The notes beneath the pieces are model-generated. The model had not been told where the DNA came from and did no database searches. It saw only the letters and a program-made list of their open reading frames with translations. DNA of 24,025 nucleotides. It comes from SZUA-229 sp041589175. GTDB taxonomy: Bacteria > Pseudomonadota > Gammaproteobacteria > SZUA-229. The DNA is taken from contig JBFHWF010000032.1 of assembly GCA_041589175.1 (NCBI GenBank), positions 1-24,025 of the forward strand, in the 5' to 3' direction. Shown here piece after piece: positions 8,038 to 16,705 of this stretch. Within the stretch, counting starts at the first letter, position 1. Each line of letters opens with the position of its first letter. Position numbers and translations under genes: made by a program.

Positions 8038-9333
8038 TTAACTGGCAATGACGACCTGGTTCTTGCCCTGTTTCTTAGCAAGATAGCTGGCACTGTCAGC
8101 CTTCTCGAAGATTTCATCCGCATCCTGTTTGCTGTCACAACATTCATAAACGCCGATACTCGCGCCAATAGTGAGGACTGCATCGTTCCACTCAAGCGCA
8201 ATGGCATGAATATTATCAAGTAATTTGTGGCATATCATATTGGCATTATTAATATCGCAGCCAGCCAGGATAATGCAGAATTCATCACCGCCCAGGCGAA
8301 TTAACACATCGTTTTCGCGAAAGGTCTGATGCATAACATTTGCGATTTCCCTGAGCAGGGCGTCTCCGGCCTGGTGTCCATAATTATCATTAATCTGCTT
8401 GAAGCCATCCAGATCGAACACGCAAAGTGAAAAGGTTTTTTCATCTGTATCGAGTAAACGAATATGTTGTTGCAGAGAGCGTTCAAAGCCTCGACGATTC
8501 ATAAGATCCGTGAGTTGATCGTGATGCGACTGCTGGGTGAGTACCAGTAAATCCTTTAGCTGTCGCAGGCTATGAGTTGAAAACCAGAAGATAGTTAGAA
8601 AACTACATACCATGATAACAGCAACCCATAGAATGAACTCCCGCAGGTGTTCATCGGTGAGGTGTCTGTTTTCGTAGAGTGGGATATCAATATTCAATGC
8701 ACCTAACAGGTGATGCTGCCGAAAGTTGTGAGGACTAACACCGGTATCGATACGTAGTCGTTGTATCTCATCGCTATCTTCGTGTCGCTGATGGCAACTG
8801 ACGCAACTTGCGGATGATGCCGGAACGGCATCGAGATAACGTACAACCGGGCCTTTGTCGGTGTATTCGATACGCCATACGGGCTGCCAGTCATAGGGTT
8901 CATCCCGTACATTCTGGTTCTGTATTTCCAGTTGTTGCCAGCCCCAGATCAGGAAGGGATCGTCACCCAGACTGTATGGCCCCATGTTCCATTTGCTGAC
9001 AGATTTATATTTGATGTTTTTTATAATCAGGTCTGATTCCTGACTCAGAAACCGAAGGAACAGTGCCGGTACGGGAACAAATCCCGGATGATCACGAAAA
9101 TTAACTTGTCCACCATAACCATCTGATTTGAGTTTGCTGACCACTTCGCGGTTATAGACATTGCGGATAACCTTGCGTTGGCCGATGATAATTTCTGCCA
9201 CCAGCAAGGCATTCGAGATCATGGTCTTTTCCTGCAGGTCTTTCACCAGTTGATAGGTAATAACACCCATGATGATAAAGACGATAACCAGGGAATAAAT
9301 CAGATTTTTCTTATTGGCTAGGGACTTGTCCAT
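8038..9333 (-). CDS. Diguanylate cyclase with DUF3365 c-type heme sensor domain
   Basis: This is an inner-membrane sensor of 431 residues. A membrane segment (about 12-30) leads into a periplasmic domain resembling DUF3365/Tll0287 (about 40-225), which carries a single CxxCH heme-attachment motif SCVSCHQRH (Cys177, Cys180, His181). A second membrane helix (about 233-251) precedes the catalytic GGDEF domain. The active site is intact (RLGGDEF, Gly348-Phe352), and the allosteric I-site RxxD (REND, 339-342) lies exactly five residues before it, so c-di-GMP synthesis with product inhibition is expected. The heme suggests sensing of redox, NO, CO or oxygen; that is inference. The start ATG at 9333 has AGGCG nearby. 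It lies 119 bp downstream of the hybrid kinase gene and may be read through from it. Confidence 0.9.
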   Translation of the reverse strand: MDKSLANKKNLIYSLVIVFIIMGVITYQLVKDLQEKTMISNALLVAEIIIGQRKVIRNVYNREVVSKLKSDGYGGQVNFRDHPGFVPVPALFLRFLSQESDLIIKNIKYKSVSKWNMGPYSLGDDPFLIWGWQQLEIQNQNVRDEPYDWQPVWRIEYTDKGPVVRYLDAVPASSASCVSCHQRHEDSDEIQRLRIDTGVSPHNFRQHHLLGALNIDIPLYENRHLTDEHLREFILWVAVIMVCSFLTIFWFSTHSLRQLKDLLVLTQQSHHDQLTDLMNRRGFERSLQQHIRLLDTDEKTFSLCVFDLDGFKQINDNYGHQAGDALLREIANVMHQTFRENDVLIRLGGDEFCIILAGCDINNANMICHKLLDNIHAIALEWNDAVLTIGASIGVYECCDSKQDADEIFEKADSASYLAKKQGKNQVVIAS

Positions 9334-9452
9334 TTACGCCTGTTACTTAATCACTGAGAATAGCTAATCCTGAGTATAGGTAAGATCAGGGAAAAAGCTT
9401 GGACTAAGCGTAAAAGCTTTGGTAATTCAATTATTTATTTGGTTGTCAGTTG

Positions 9453-12263
9453 TCAGGAGTTGCTCTGCTTCGAGAGTGGGGTGTGCTGATTCTGATAGTA
9501 TTCGAGTAGTTGATTTATAGAGGTATATACCTGGCGGATACTATCATCAATCTTTTCATATTGTTGATGGTCGATCACATATTCAAAATCCGCCGATGCC
9601 TGCCTGAGTTCAGGCACACCACAGTACTTGCTACCGCCATGTAACTTATGAATAGCCTTCTTCATAACAGCCTTATCATCCATCTGATGAGCCTGTTGCA
9701 GACGTTCCAGATGGGCAGGCAGCTCATTTACCAGCATGCTGAAAAGTTCATCTGCCAGTTGTTCATTGCCTGCTGCGAGCTGCACACTTTCCTGCCAGTC
9801 GAATATGGGATTTTCCGGCTCTGCCGGTGGTGTATCACTGTCTTTAGATGGTGGCTCCTGCCTTGCTTCCTGCCAGCGGGCAAATGTGTCGAGTAACTGG
9901 TTTTCAGAAATAGGCTTGAGCAATATATCGTTCATACCCGCGTTGAATACCTGTAATTGCTCTTCAGGTAATACATTTGCCGTCAGGGCAATGATAATCG
10001 ACTGCTGGCACGGGTTTTCGGTTTCGCGAATACTGCGGGCGGCTTCAAAGCCATCCATTCTGGGCATATGCAGATCCATAAGTATGTAATGGAAATGGGT
10101 CTGGCTACACTGTTGAACGGCCTCTTCACCATCTTTAGCCGTAGTTACCTGCATGCCCTGTATTTCTAACAGGGTTCTGGCCAGTTTGAGGTTAATGTCA
10201 TTGTCATCGACCAGCAGAATATGGCTGCTGTTGATCGTGCTGACGGCATTGGGTGAGTGTGTTGCATCCTGCATGTCTGGGCTTTCCCTGGGTGTCTCGG
10301 TAAATGTACCGAGAATATGATTACGTAATAATGCTGTTCTTGAACAACGATAGACGATATTTTTCAGTCCTGCCTGACTCAGTGCTTCGGTTTCACTCAT
10401 ATCAAAAATGCTGGCCAGGGTTAAGCAGGGGATATCGAGTCGTTTAATGGTGGTTGCCACAGCTTCCAGGTAAGCTGTGTTACCAATATGTAATCGGTCA
10501 ATACCCACAACAATACCGGCAACAGCTGGCTGCGTGGCTAGCAGTTGCGGTATTTTTTCAATACTGCTGGTTTCCAGTGTATCGATATGGATGCTGTTAA
10601 GCAGAGCACGACTGGCCACACGGTTCTGATCGAGTGGTTCAAATAGTATCACGCGGGTGCCAGCAGGAGCCTTAACAAATTGTTTATGTGCATCACTGTA
10701 TACTGGCGTTTCAGCTTCGGGAATCGTTAAGGGCAGGTTAAACCAGAAGCTGGAACCCTTATTCAGCTCGCTCTCGAAACCTATCTCGCCATACATTAAC
10801 TCGGCGAGTTTTCGTGATATTACCAGGCCCAGTCCGGTGCCACCGAACTTGCGGCTAATGGATGTGTCAGCCTGGGTGAAGGCGGTGAATAATCGTTGTT
10901 TACTGATTTCGTCCATACCGATACCCGTATCGGTAACAGTAAACTTGATGTGTACCATCGAGTCGTCCTGTTGCTCCAGCAACACACGAATCACCACCTG
11001 GCCGGTCTGGGTAAACTTCACGGCATTACTGATCAGATTAATCAGAATCTGTCGTATGCGAGCCGGGTCACCCAGCAGGTTTTCAGGTATGTCGAGCGAT
11101 GGGTGGTATATCAGCTCGATATTCTTCTGGTAAGCCATGGGAGTGAACATACTGATAATATCATCCATGACATCCTGTATTTCAAAACTGATGTCCTCAA
11201 TGTTTAACTTGCCGGATTCAATTTTGGAAAAATCGAGAATATCGTTGATGATGGTTAACAGGTTGGTCGCTGAGCTGCGAATGGTATTAACGTAGTCATA
11301 CTGTTCGCGACTGAGTGCCGTTTTGCTCAGCAGTTCGGTAAAGCCGATAACACCATTCATTGGTGTGCGTATCTCGTGGCTCATATTCGCCAGGAACTCC
11401 GATTTGATTTTGCTGGCAGAGAGTGCCTGGTTCCTGGCAAGATCAAGCTCGATGTTCTGGATTTCCAGTTCTTCCAGGGTTTTTTTCAGGTCAGCTGTCG
11501 CGTTGCTGACTTTACCCTGCAGGTCTGTGCGAATGGCCAGCATCTCGCTTGCCATCTTGTTAACACCTTCTTCAAGCGAACCAATTTCGCCACCGCTGTT
11601 AACTTCGATATGGGTGTTCAGGTCGCCCTGTGCAATATGTTTTACTGCCTGAGTCAGGCGTTGCACTGGAACCACAACACTACGGCTGATGCGTATCGCA
11701 AGAAATACGGTGAGAAACAGTCCGGAAAAGGTAATCATCAGACCCTTGAGTAAACTGTCCAGCTGAGCGACTTTTGTGCTCAGGTTGTTCAGGGTAACGT
11801 GGACATAGCCAATGTGTTGTGGATTGCTGTTTGTCTGTGTGTCCTGAAACAGGGTAAGTTCTTCATAATCGCTGATATTCACTTCGCTAGTGGTGATCTT
11901 TGCGGTATAGCTAAACTCTTCCGGTGAAATGAATAGCGGTAATACACGGTCAGGAATATTAATCTGCCGCGTACGACTTAACAGGATTTCATCGTATTGA
12001 TTGCTCACAGTAATATTAACAACGTCATTCTCCAGCAGGGTGTTGCTTACCAGGCTTGAGAGTATGTCGGTATTACCAGCAAATACACCATACTCACTGG
12101 CAGGTGCCAGGTTGTCTGCAATCAACTGTCCTTTCAGGTGGAAACTGTCTTCAATAGAAACATAGCGGATGTAACTGAAGTAACTGGCCAGTGCAAGGGT
12201 AATAAGAAGTGTCGGCAACAGTGCCAGGAACATAACACGTTTTTTGATTCCCCAGTTGTTCAT
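9453..12263 (-). CDS. BarA/GacS-like hybrid histidine kinase
   Basis: This is an inner-membrane phosphorelay sensor kinase of 936 residues. Layout: membrane helix (10-33), periplasmic region to about 170, second helix (about 173-195), HAMP (about 195-247), coiled coil, HisKA with phospho-accepting His296 in FLANMSHEIRTPMNG, an HATPase domain with VTDTGIGM and GGTGLGL, a receiver-like region without clear acidic residues (about 537-650), a full receiver (681-795) with Asp730 in ILMDLHMPRMDG, and a C-terminal HPt domain with His875 in AIHKLHGGSKYCGVPEL. The HPt motif and overall plan match BarA/GacS, which act on UvrY/GacA and the CsrA system. Its position near cysM-rlmD agrees with the gacS/barA neighbourhood. 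Only three bases separate it from the preceding binding-protein stop codon. An AAGGAGG lies further upstream than usual. Confidence 0.9.
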   Translation of the reverse strand: MNNWGIKKRVMFLALLPTLLITLALASYFSYIRYVSIEDSFHLKGQLIADNLAPASEYGVFAGNTDILSSLVSNTLLENDVVNITVSNQYDEILLSRTRQINIPDRVLPLFISPEEFSYTAKITTSEVNISDYEELTLFQDTQTNSNPQHIGYVHVTLNNLSTKVAQLDSLLKGLMITFSGLFLTVFLAIRISRSVVVPVQRLTQAVKHIAQGDLNTHIEVNSGGEIGSLEEGVNKMASEMLAIRTDLQGKVSNATADLKKTLEELEIQNIELDLARNQALSASKIKSEFLANMSHEIRTPMNGVIGFTELLSKTALSREQYDYVNTIRSSATNLLTIINDILDFSKIESGKLNIEDISFEIQDVMDDIISMFTPMAYQKNIELIYHPSLDIPENLLGDPARIRQILINLISNAVKFTQTGQVVIRVLLEQQDDSMVHIKFTVTDTGIGMDEISKQRLFTAFTQADTSISRKFGGTGLGLVISRKLAELMYGEIGFESELNKGSSFWFNLPLTIPEAETPVYSDAHKQFVKAPAGTRVILFEPLDQNRVASRALLNSIHIDTLETSSIEKIPQLLATQPAVAGIVVGIDRLHIGNTAYLEAVATTIKRLDIPCLTLASIFDMSETEALSQAGLKNIVYRCSRTALLRNHILGTFTETPRESPDMQDATHSPNAVSTINSSHILLVDDNDINLKLARTLLEIQGMQVTTAKDGEEAVQQCSQTHFHYILMDLHMPRMDGFEAARSIRETENPCQQSIIIALTANVLPEEQLQVFNAGMNDILLKPISENQLLDTFARWQEARQEPPSKDSDTPPAEPENPIFDWQESVQLAAGNEQLADELFSMLVNELPAHLERLQQAHQMDDKAVMKKAIHKLHGGSKYCGVPELRQASADFEYVIDHQQYEKIDDSIRQVYTSINQLLEYYQNQHTPLSKQSNS

Positions 12264-12266
12264 GGC

Positions 12267-13271
12267 CTAGTGCTCCGCCTCCTTGATGTGCCTGACAATC
12301 GTCGAGCTGGCGTCAAGGTTGATGCCTAATGATCGTGCAACTTTACCATTCAGGGCGACAGAGAAATTTTCCGGGTAATACTGGCGTTTGCTGAAATATC
12401 CGTGTTCAAGGTAATACCTGACGAGTTTTACTGTCTGATCACTAATCTGTTCTGGCTGTGAGTATACCGCAGCAATTGCACCGGCTTTCACATAGGCACG
12501 GGAAAAACCAATAATCGGTAATTTGTGGCGATAGGTGGAGAGGAGAATGCCGCGAGCAGTTTTACGATTGAAAACCTGGGGATCAGGTAAGGTCAGTAGT
12601 ACATCGGCTTGAGTATTGACACGACGCAGTGAAGTCATGAGCTGGCTATTGTCGGCTACAAATTCTTCAACCAGATCATGCCCGGCAAGGCTGGCAGCAC
12701 GTTCGATATCTTTCTCATTCTGCCGGGTGGTTGGCCCCAGTAGTATACCGGCTTTCTTCTGCTTGCCCAGAATTGCAGTAATCAGATGAAAATGTCGTTG
12801 CAGTGGCTGGTCGATCAACAGGCTGCTCCAGTTACGTTGATCCGGGTAATGCGTGTCGAATGACTCGGCCAGATGTCGAGGCATTAAAACACTCAGGATC
12901 GGTGAACTGATTTTAGCATCCAGTAACTGTTTCGTGGTATGGCTACCAATTGCAATGACGATATCACCTGGAGTGAATGCGGCAGTGTCTACGGGCGTAT
13001 CTTTAATTAAATATTCAACTGACTGTAAATTGGACTGTTGCAAGTCTTCACTCAGGCGTTGCAGTAATGACTGGTTGTAAGTGCTGATGCCCTGATGGGC
13101 GATAATAATGCGGGCATGATTAGTGGCGAGCTGGTTATCTGCAAGTATCGAGTTGAGTGGTAGCAGTAACGAAAAAAATACGGCGCATATGTATAAAGCA
13201 ACTCGTCCTGATATAGACAAATTGCAGTGGTTTGCATGATAGCGACGGGTTGTAAGCTGTAAACCGTTCAA
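12267..13271 (-). CDS. Orphan periplasmic ABC-type substrate-binding protein
   Basis: This is a predicted periplasmic protein of 334 residues. An N-terminal signal segment (hydrophobic about 24-42) has likely cleavage after Ala44 (SILA-DN). The mature part resembles the ABC_sub_bind family (PF04392), a two-lobe periplasmic binding fold, for example VVGxx-like strands at PGDIVIAIGSHT, KKAGILLGP and HKLPIIGFSRAYVKAGAIAAVYS. No permease or ATPase gene is adjacent, so it may be a sensory partner rather than a transporter component. The start is TTG at 13271: an in-frame TAG lies two codons upstream, AGGGA sits 9 nt before it, and there is no ATG until well inside the protein. It lies between a TonB-dependent receptor and the hybrid kinase and is nearly fused to the latter. 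The ligand is unknown. Confidence 0.75.
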   Translation of the reverse strand: MNGLQLTTRRYHANHCNLSISGRVALYICAVFFSLLLPLNSILADNQLATNHARIIIAHQGISTYNQSLLQRLSEDLQQSNLQSVEYLIKDTPVDTAAFTPGDIVIAIGSHTTKQLLDAKISSPILSVLMPRHLAESFDTHYPDQRNWSSLLIDQPLQRHFHLITAILGKQKKAGILLGPTTRQNEKDIERAASLAGHDLVEEFVADNSQLMTSLRRVNTQADVLLTLPDPQVFNRKTARGILLSTYRHKLPIIGFSRAYVKAGAIAAVYSQPEQISDQTVKLVRYYLEHGYFSKRQYYPENFSVALNGKVARSLGINLDASSTIVRHIKEAEH

Positions 13272-13281
13272 CCGCTAATAT

Positions 13282-13351
13282 CCCTGTTCGTAATCCATCC
13301 TGTAATTAAGAGAGTATGGTGCAGGATGAGTTCAATCACCAGTGAACAGGG
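13282..13351 (-). promoter_or_regulatory. Nested hairpin covering the binding-protein ribosome-binding site
   Basis: On the minus strand an outer 8-bp stem CCCTGTTC (13351-13344) and GAACAGGG (13289-13282) encloses an inner 7-bp stem CATCCTG (13328-13322) and CAGGATG (13302-13296). The 3' outer arm contains most of the AGGGA Shine-Dalgarno sequence that precedes the TTG start at 13271. The base pairing is visible in the sequence; control of translation is inferred. Confidence 0.5.
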
Positions 13352-13380
13352 TAACGTAAAAAACATCTTGAATATGAGGC

Positions 13381-15546
13381 CTAGTTAAACATCAGGGAAA
13401 GCTCAAAGTACCCTCTTGGGTCCTGTTCGCTGCCCGGTGTATGCACTGTAGTGAAACTCGCATCGGTATAGCGTGTGCGTGTATAGTCGAAGTGCTCACC
13501 GCCCATGTTCTGTAAAATCAACGCATAGCTTAACTCATTCTGGCCTATTTTATGGGTTTTTCTCACGACCAGATCAAGCTTGGTATAGGCTTCTGCTGAG
13601 CGGTCTGTATGGGTAAATAATTCCGGGTTGATCCTCGCGTGGGTACGATCCAGCCAGTCCATGTCAGATACATGATATATCGCCAGGCTGGTGTTCAGGC
13701 GGTTACCCCATTGCTTCATCAGCATTGCACCATAGCTGCGTCGAGGTGATGACTCTTCCAGTTTACCTACGATACTGTCTTCAAAGTTTGGACTTGTCTT
13801 GCGTGCTTTGAGGTAATCCATGTAGGAAAAGTAGCCATATAAACGCCAGCTTTCATCGATTTGATAGTCGCCATACATCTCGAAACCCTGTATTTCACTA
13901 TCAGCGACATTGGTAAAACTGGTGGCACCGTCGCCGGTGGTTTCGCCGGGCACAGGGTTAATGTCTGTTTCCCCGATCAGCTTACGGAGTTCATCTCGAT
14001 ACAGTTTAAAATCCAGTAACAGGCGCTCATCGAGCAGGCTGGCATACCAGCCAAGTTCAATCGACTCGATTTCTTCTGACTGAACATTGCCACTGCTGTA
14101 GATAATGGTGTTGTTGAGGGTGTCTCCACCGAGTAATGCTGCCAGCAGTGGATTAAGTGGCTGGCCACCGTTTTCTGTCAGCTGCTGTTCGATGGCGATA
14201 TAACCATACTCGTCCCACAGGGTTGGTGTACGAGTGGCGGTTGAATAACTGATACGCATCGAGTGCTGTGTATTCAGGTGATGAATAAACGCCAGCCTTG
14301 GGGCCGTATCCGTACCTGAGATATCGTTTTTTTCAATCATCAGGCCGGCGTTTAGCAGGTTACGGTCATCGAGCCGGTATTCACCATGAATAAAGCCTCG
14401 ACGTAGCCAGAGTGTATCGCGGGTATTTGCATCGAAGACATTATCGGCAATGACCTTGTCCGCTCGCAAGCTCAGGCCGCTGACCAGTCGCAGGCTGCTC
14501 ATTGGCTGGTAAAAATAGTTAAATTCAAAGTCATGGCGCATGGATTCAAGCTCAATCTCCTCGGCCACCACAATGTCATCCACACTGGAAAATATCGGGT
14601 CGATGGAAGCCAGCGAGAAGGTGGTGTAGCCGTCGAACAGATAACTGTGGGTATAGTTCAGGTAATAATGCAGGGAAATGCTGCTGGTATCATCCAGGCT
14701 ATGTTCCAGTCGGACATGCTGGTAGGCGGTATCGATGTCGACATCGTTGTCTGCATCGTCCCGGTTTTCCAGAACGTCACCATAACGACTGTCCTGTATG
14801 CCACCCTGATAAAACAGCTGGGTATCCAGATCGAGCTGGGCATCCAGTCGATAGCTTACAAAATCGGTTTTTGTATCGTCGTATAGAAGGTCCGTACCAC
14901 TGTTATTACGTGTGCCCACAGTGATGCGGTAGTCCAGCTTTTCGGACTGTTCACCCAGGCGATATAGCAGGTCTGCCGTATCATGGCTGCCAGCTGTGGC
15001 ACGAAGATACTGGCCGGGGGTTTGTGAAGCGTGACGAGTTTTTATACTCACGACAGCCAGGAAAGCATTATTGCCATAGGTGGATGCATTAGGTCCGCGA
15101 ATCACCTCGATGCGCTCGATATCATCCAGGGTAATGACCAGATCAGACCATGAAACACCGGAAAGGGTCGGCAGGTATACCGAGCGTCCATCGATAATTA
15201 GCTGGATGCGCCTGGAGTAACGATCACTATGACCATGGTAGGTGGCGACCGGGTAATTACCATTGAGGTAACCCACGGTGAAGCCTGGAACCAGTCGTAA
15301 GACATCTGCAATGGTTTGTGCACCGCTGGCTTCGATCATCTGTCGGTCGATAACCGTGGTGGCGACCGGTGATTCATTGAGGGGTTGTGCCAGCCGTGTG
15401 GCGGAAATGACCACCGGCATATCATCGAAATAGAGTTGCTCACTGCCCAGCATGGCGAGCATGGTGTCCTCCGGCTCCGCCATGATACTGGCAGGGTAAA
15501 TCGATGTGTATAACAGCAGCCCCAGAACTGGATATCGCAATTTCAT
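13381..15546 (-). CDS. TonB-dependent outer-membrane receptor
   Basis: This is a 721-residue outer-membrane active-transport receptor energised by TonB-ExbBD. The signal peptide is residues 1-23 (cleavage after SIMA). It is followed by a possible TonB box around MPVVISAT (43-50) and a plug domain (about 50-170) with TIADVLRLVPGFTVGY, LIIDGRSVYLP and IERIEVIRGPNASTYGNNAF. The remainder is beta-barrel with alternating aromatic strands, ending GYFELSLMFN. The ligand cannot be deduced from the sequence; no Fur box or cobalamin riboswitch is seen upstream. It is the first of a leftward set with the binding protein and hybrid kinase and is divergent from cysM. The ATG at 15546 has a purine-rich leader but no strong Shine-Dalgarno. 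Confidence 0.93.
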   Translation of the reverse strand: MKLRYPVLGLLLYTSIYPASIMAEPEDTMLAMLGSEQLYFDDMPVVISATRLAQPLNESPVATTVIDRQMIEASGAQTIADVLRLVPGFTVGYLNGNYPVATYHGHSDRYSRRIQLIIDGRSVYLPTLSGVSWSDLVITLDDIERIEVIRGPNASTYGNNAFLAVVSIKTRHASQTPGQYLRATAGSHDTADLLYRLGEQSEKLDYRITVGTRNNSGTDLLYDDTKTDFVSYRLDAQLDLDTQLFYQGGIQDSRYGDVLENRDDADNDVDIDTAYQHVRLEHSLDDTSSISLHYYLNYTHSYLFDGYTTFSLASIDPIFSSVDDIVVAEEIELESMRHDFEFNYFYQPMSSLRLVSGLSLRADKVIADNVFDANTRDTLWLRRGFIHGEYRLDDRNLLNAGLMIEKNDISGTDTAPRLAFIHHLNTQHSMRISYSTATRTPTLWDEYGYIAIEQQLTENGGQPLNPLLAALLGGDTLNNTIIYSSGNVQSEEIESIELGWYASLLDERLLLDFKLYRDELRKLIGETDINPVPGETTGDGATSFTNVADSEIQGFEMYGDYQIDESWRLYGYFSYMDYLKARKTSPNFEDSIVGKLEESSPRRSYGAMLMKQWGNRLNTSLAIYHVSDMDWLDRTHARINPELFTHTDRSAEAYTKLDLVVRKTHKIGQNELSYALILQNMGGEHFDYTRTRYTDASFTTVHTPGSEQDPRGYFELSLMFN

Positions 15547-15790
15547 CGTTTTTTCTTTTTATATAGGTGTAACGGATTTAACAGCAAAAATATGGGATAA
15601 TGCCGGGATTCCCTGACGGCTACAGATGCTGCGTTGTAAGGCGGGGCAGGGCAAGTACGGTAGACCCGTTGGTGCTTCAGGACCGTCTATCTGGTTATAC
15701 CCGGAATGTCTCCCTGACCATTCTTCGCCCGATTCTACCAGTTTTTTGCAGCATGTTAATTTATACAGGTTCAAGTATGTGTGGAGAGCT
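15547..15790. other. Divergent intergenic region, TonB receptor / cysM
   Basis: This is 244 bp without a credible gene. It is GC-rich for an intergenic region and contains two similar blocks, CCGGGATTCCCTGACGG (15603-15619) and CCCGGAA...CCCTGACC (15700-15719), about 97 bp apart. It also has several short complementary segments (for example GGTAGAC/GTCTATC). It may hold operators or a structured leader for either gene. It does not match a riboswitch class I know. Confidence 0.4.
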
Positions 15791-16687
15791 ATGAAAGCTG
15801 AGGATTTTCCAACCCTGGAAGACTTCGTTGGTAATACCCCGCTGGTGCGATTACAACGTATGGTGCCCGGTAATAATATCGTAATGGTCAAACTGGAAGG
15901 CAATAACCCGGCGGGCTCTGTGAAAGATCGCCCGGCTATGAGCATGATCCAGCTGGCCGAAGAGCGCGGCGATATCAAACCCGGCGATACTCTGATTGAA
16001 GCAACCAGTGGTAATACCGGTATTGCGCTGGCTATGGCGGCAGCCATCAAGGGTTACAAGATGGTCCTGATCATGCCAGACAATATGAGCGAAGAACGCC
16101 GTGCCAGCATGAAAGCTTACGGTGCAGAACTCATTAGTGTCAGCCGTGAACAGAGCATGGAAGGCGCTCGCGATCTGGCGCTGCAGATGCAGGCGGAAGG
16201 CAAGGGGATCGTGCTCGACCAGTTCAATAACCCGGATAATCCCGTCGCCCATTACACTAGCACCGGCCCGGAAATCTGGCGTGACACGCAGGGTCAGATC
16301 ACTCATTTTGTCAGTGCTATGGGCACCACCGGCACCATTATGGGGACCTCCCGCTACCTCAAGGAACAGAACCCCGCTATTCAGATTGTCGGTGTGCAGC
16401 CGGAAGAAGGCTCCAGCATTCCCGGTATTCGTCGCTGGCCGAAAGAATACCTGCCCGGTATTTTTGAGCAGAGCCGTGTCGATCAAACCATCGACATCAA
16501 CCAGCAGCTGGCAGAAGACACCACCCGTCGTCTGGCGGCAGAAGAAGGTATCTTCTGCGGCGTATCCTCCGGTGGAGCCGTGGCCGCGGCGCTCAAACTA
16601 TGCGAGCAGGTTGAAAACGCACTCATCGTGTCGATTATCTGTGACCGTGGTGATCGTTACCTGTCCACCGGTGTTTTCCCATCCTGA
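15791..16687 (+). CDS. cysM: Cysteine synthase B (O-acetylserine sulfhydrylase)
   Basis: This PLP enzyme makes cysteine from O-acetylserine and sulfide or thiosulfate. It has 298 residues, close to E. coli CysM. The PLP lysine is Lys45 in NPAGSVKDRPAMSMI, and the PLP-phosphate and substrate loops appear as EATSGNTGIALAM (70-82) and the GTTGT region. The C-terminus YLSTGVFPS is typical of the CysM rather than CysK branch. The frame is open for 55 more codons upstream, but those residues look non-coding. The ATG at 15791 is preceded by GGAGAG and gives the normal N-terminus MKAEDFPTLEDFVGNTPLVR. rlmD starts 18 bp after its stop, forming the cysM-rlmD pair known beside gacS/barA in gammaproteobacteria. 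Confidence 0.95.
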   Translation: MKAEDFPTLEDFVGNTPLVRLQRMVPGNNIVMVKLEGNNPAGSVKDRPAMSMIQLAEERGDIKPGDTLIEATSGNTGIALAMAAAIKGYKMVLIMPDNMSEERRASMKAYGAELISVSREQSMEGARDLALQMQAEGKGIVLDQFNNPDNPVAHYTSTGPEIWRDTQGQITHFVSAMGTTGTIMGTSRYLKEQNPAIQIVGVQPEEGSSIPGIRRWPKEYLPGIFEQSRVDQTIDINQQLAEDTTRRLAAEEGIFCGVSSGGAVAAALKLCEQVENALIVSIICDRGDRYLSTGVFPS

Positions 16688-16705
16688 TTTATTCGCGAGT
16701 GTTAC

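Noticed and set aside
9380..9425. AAAGCTT/AAGCTTT inverted repeat between kinase and GGDEF genes as terminator
   Set aside because: The stem is short, AT-only at the ends, with a large loop and a short T-run; too weak to call.
15547..15790. Cobalamin riboswitch upstream of the TonB receptor
   Set aside because: A stretch GGTCAGGGAGACATTCC faintly resembles the B12 box, but the other conserved segments and order are missing.
15626..15790. 55-codon N-terminal extension of cysM
   Set aside because: The residues do not resemble the family and a good ribosome-binding site precedes ATG 15791.
15851..16486. Long open frame on the minus strand inside cysM
   Set aside because: It is antisense to a conserved enzyme, with no recognisable motif and low-complexity His-rich translation.
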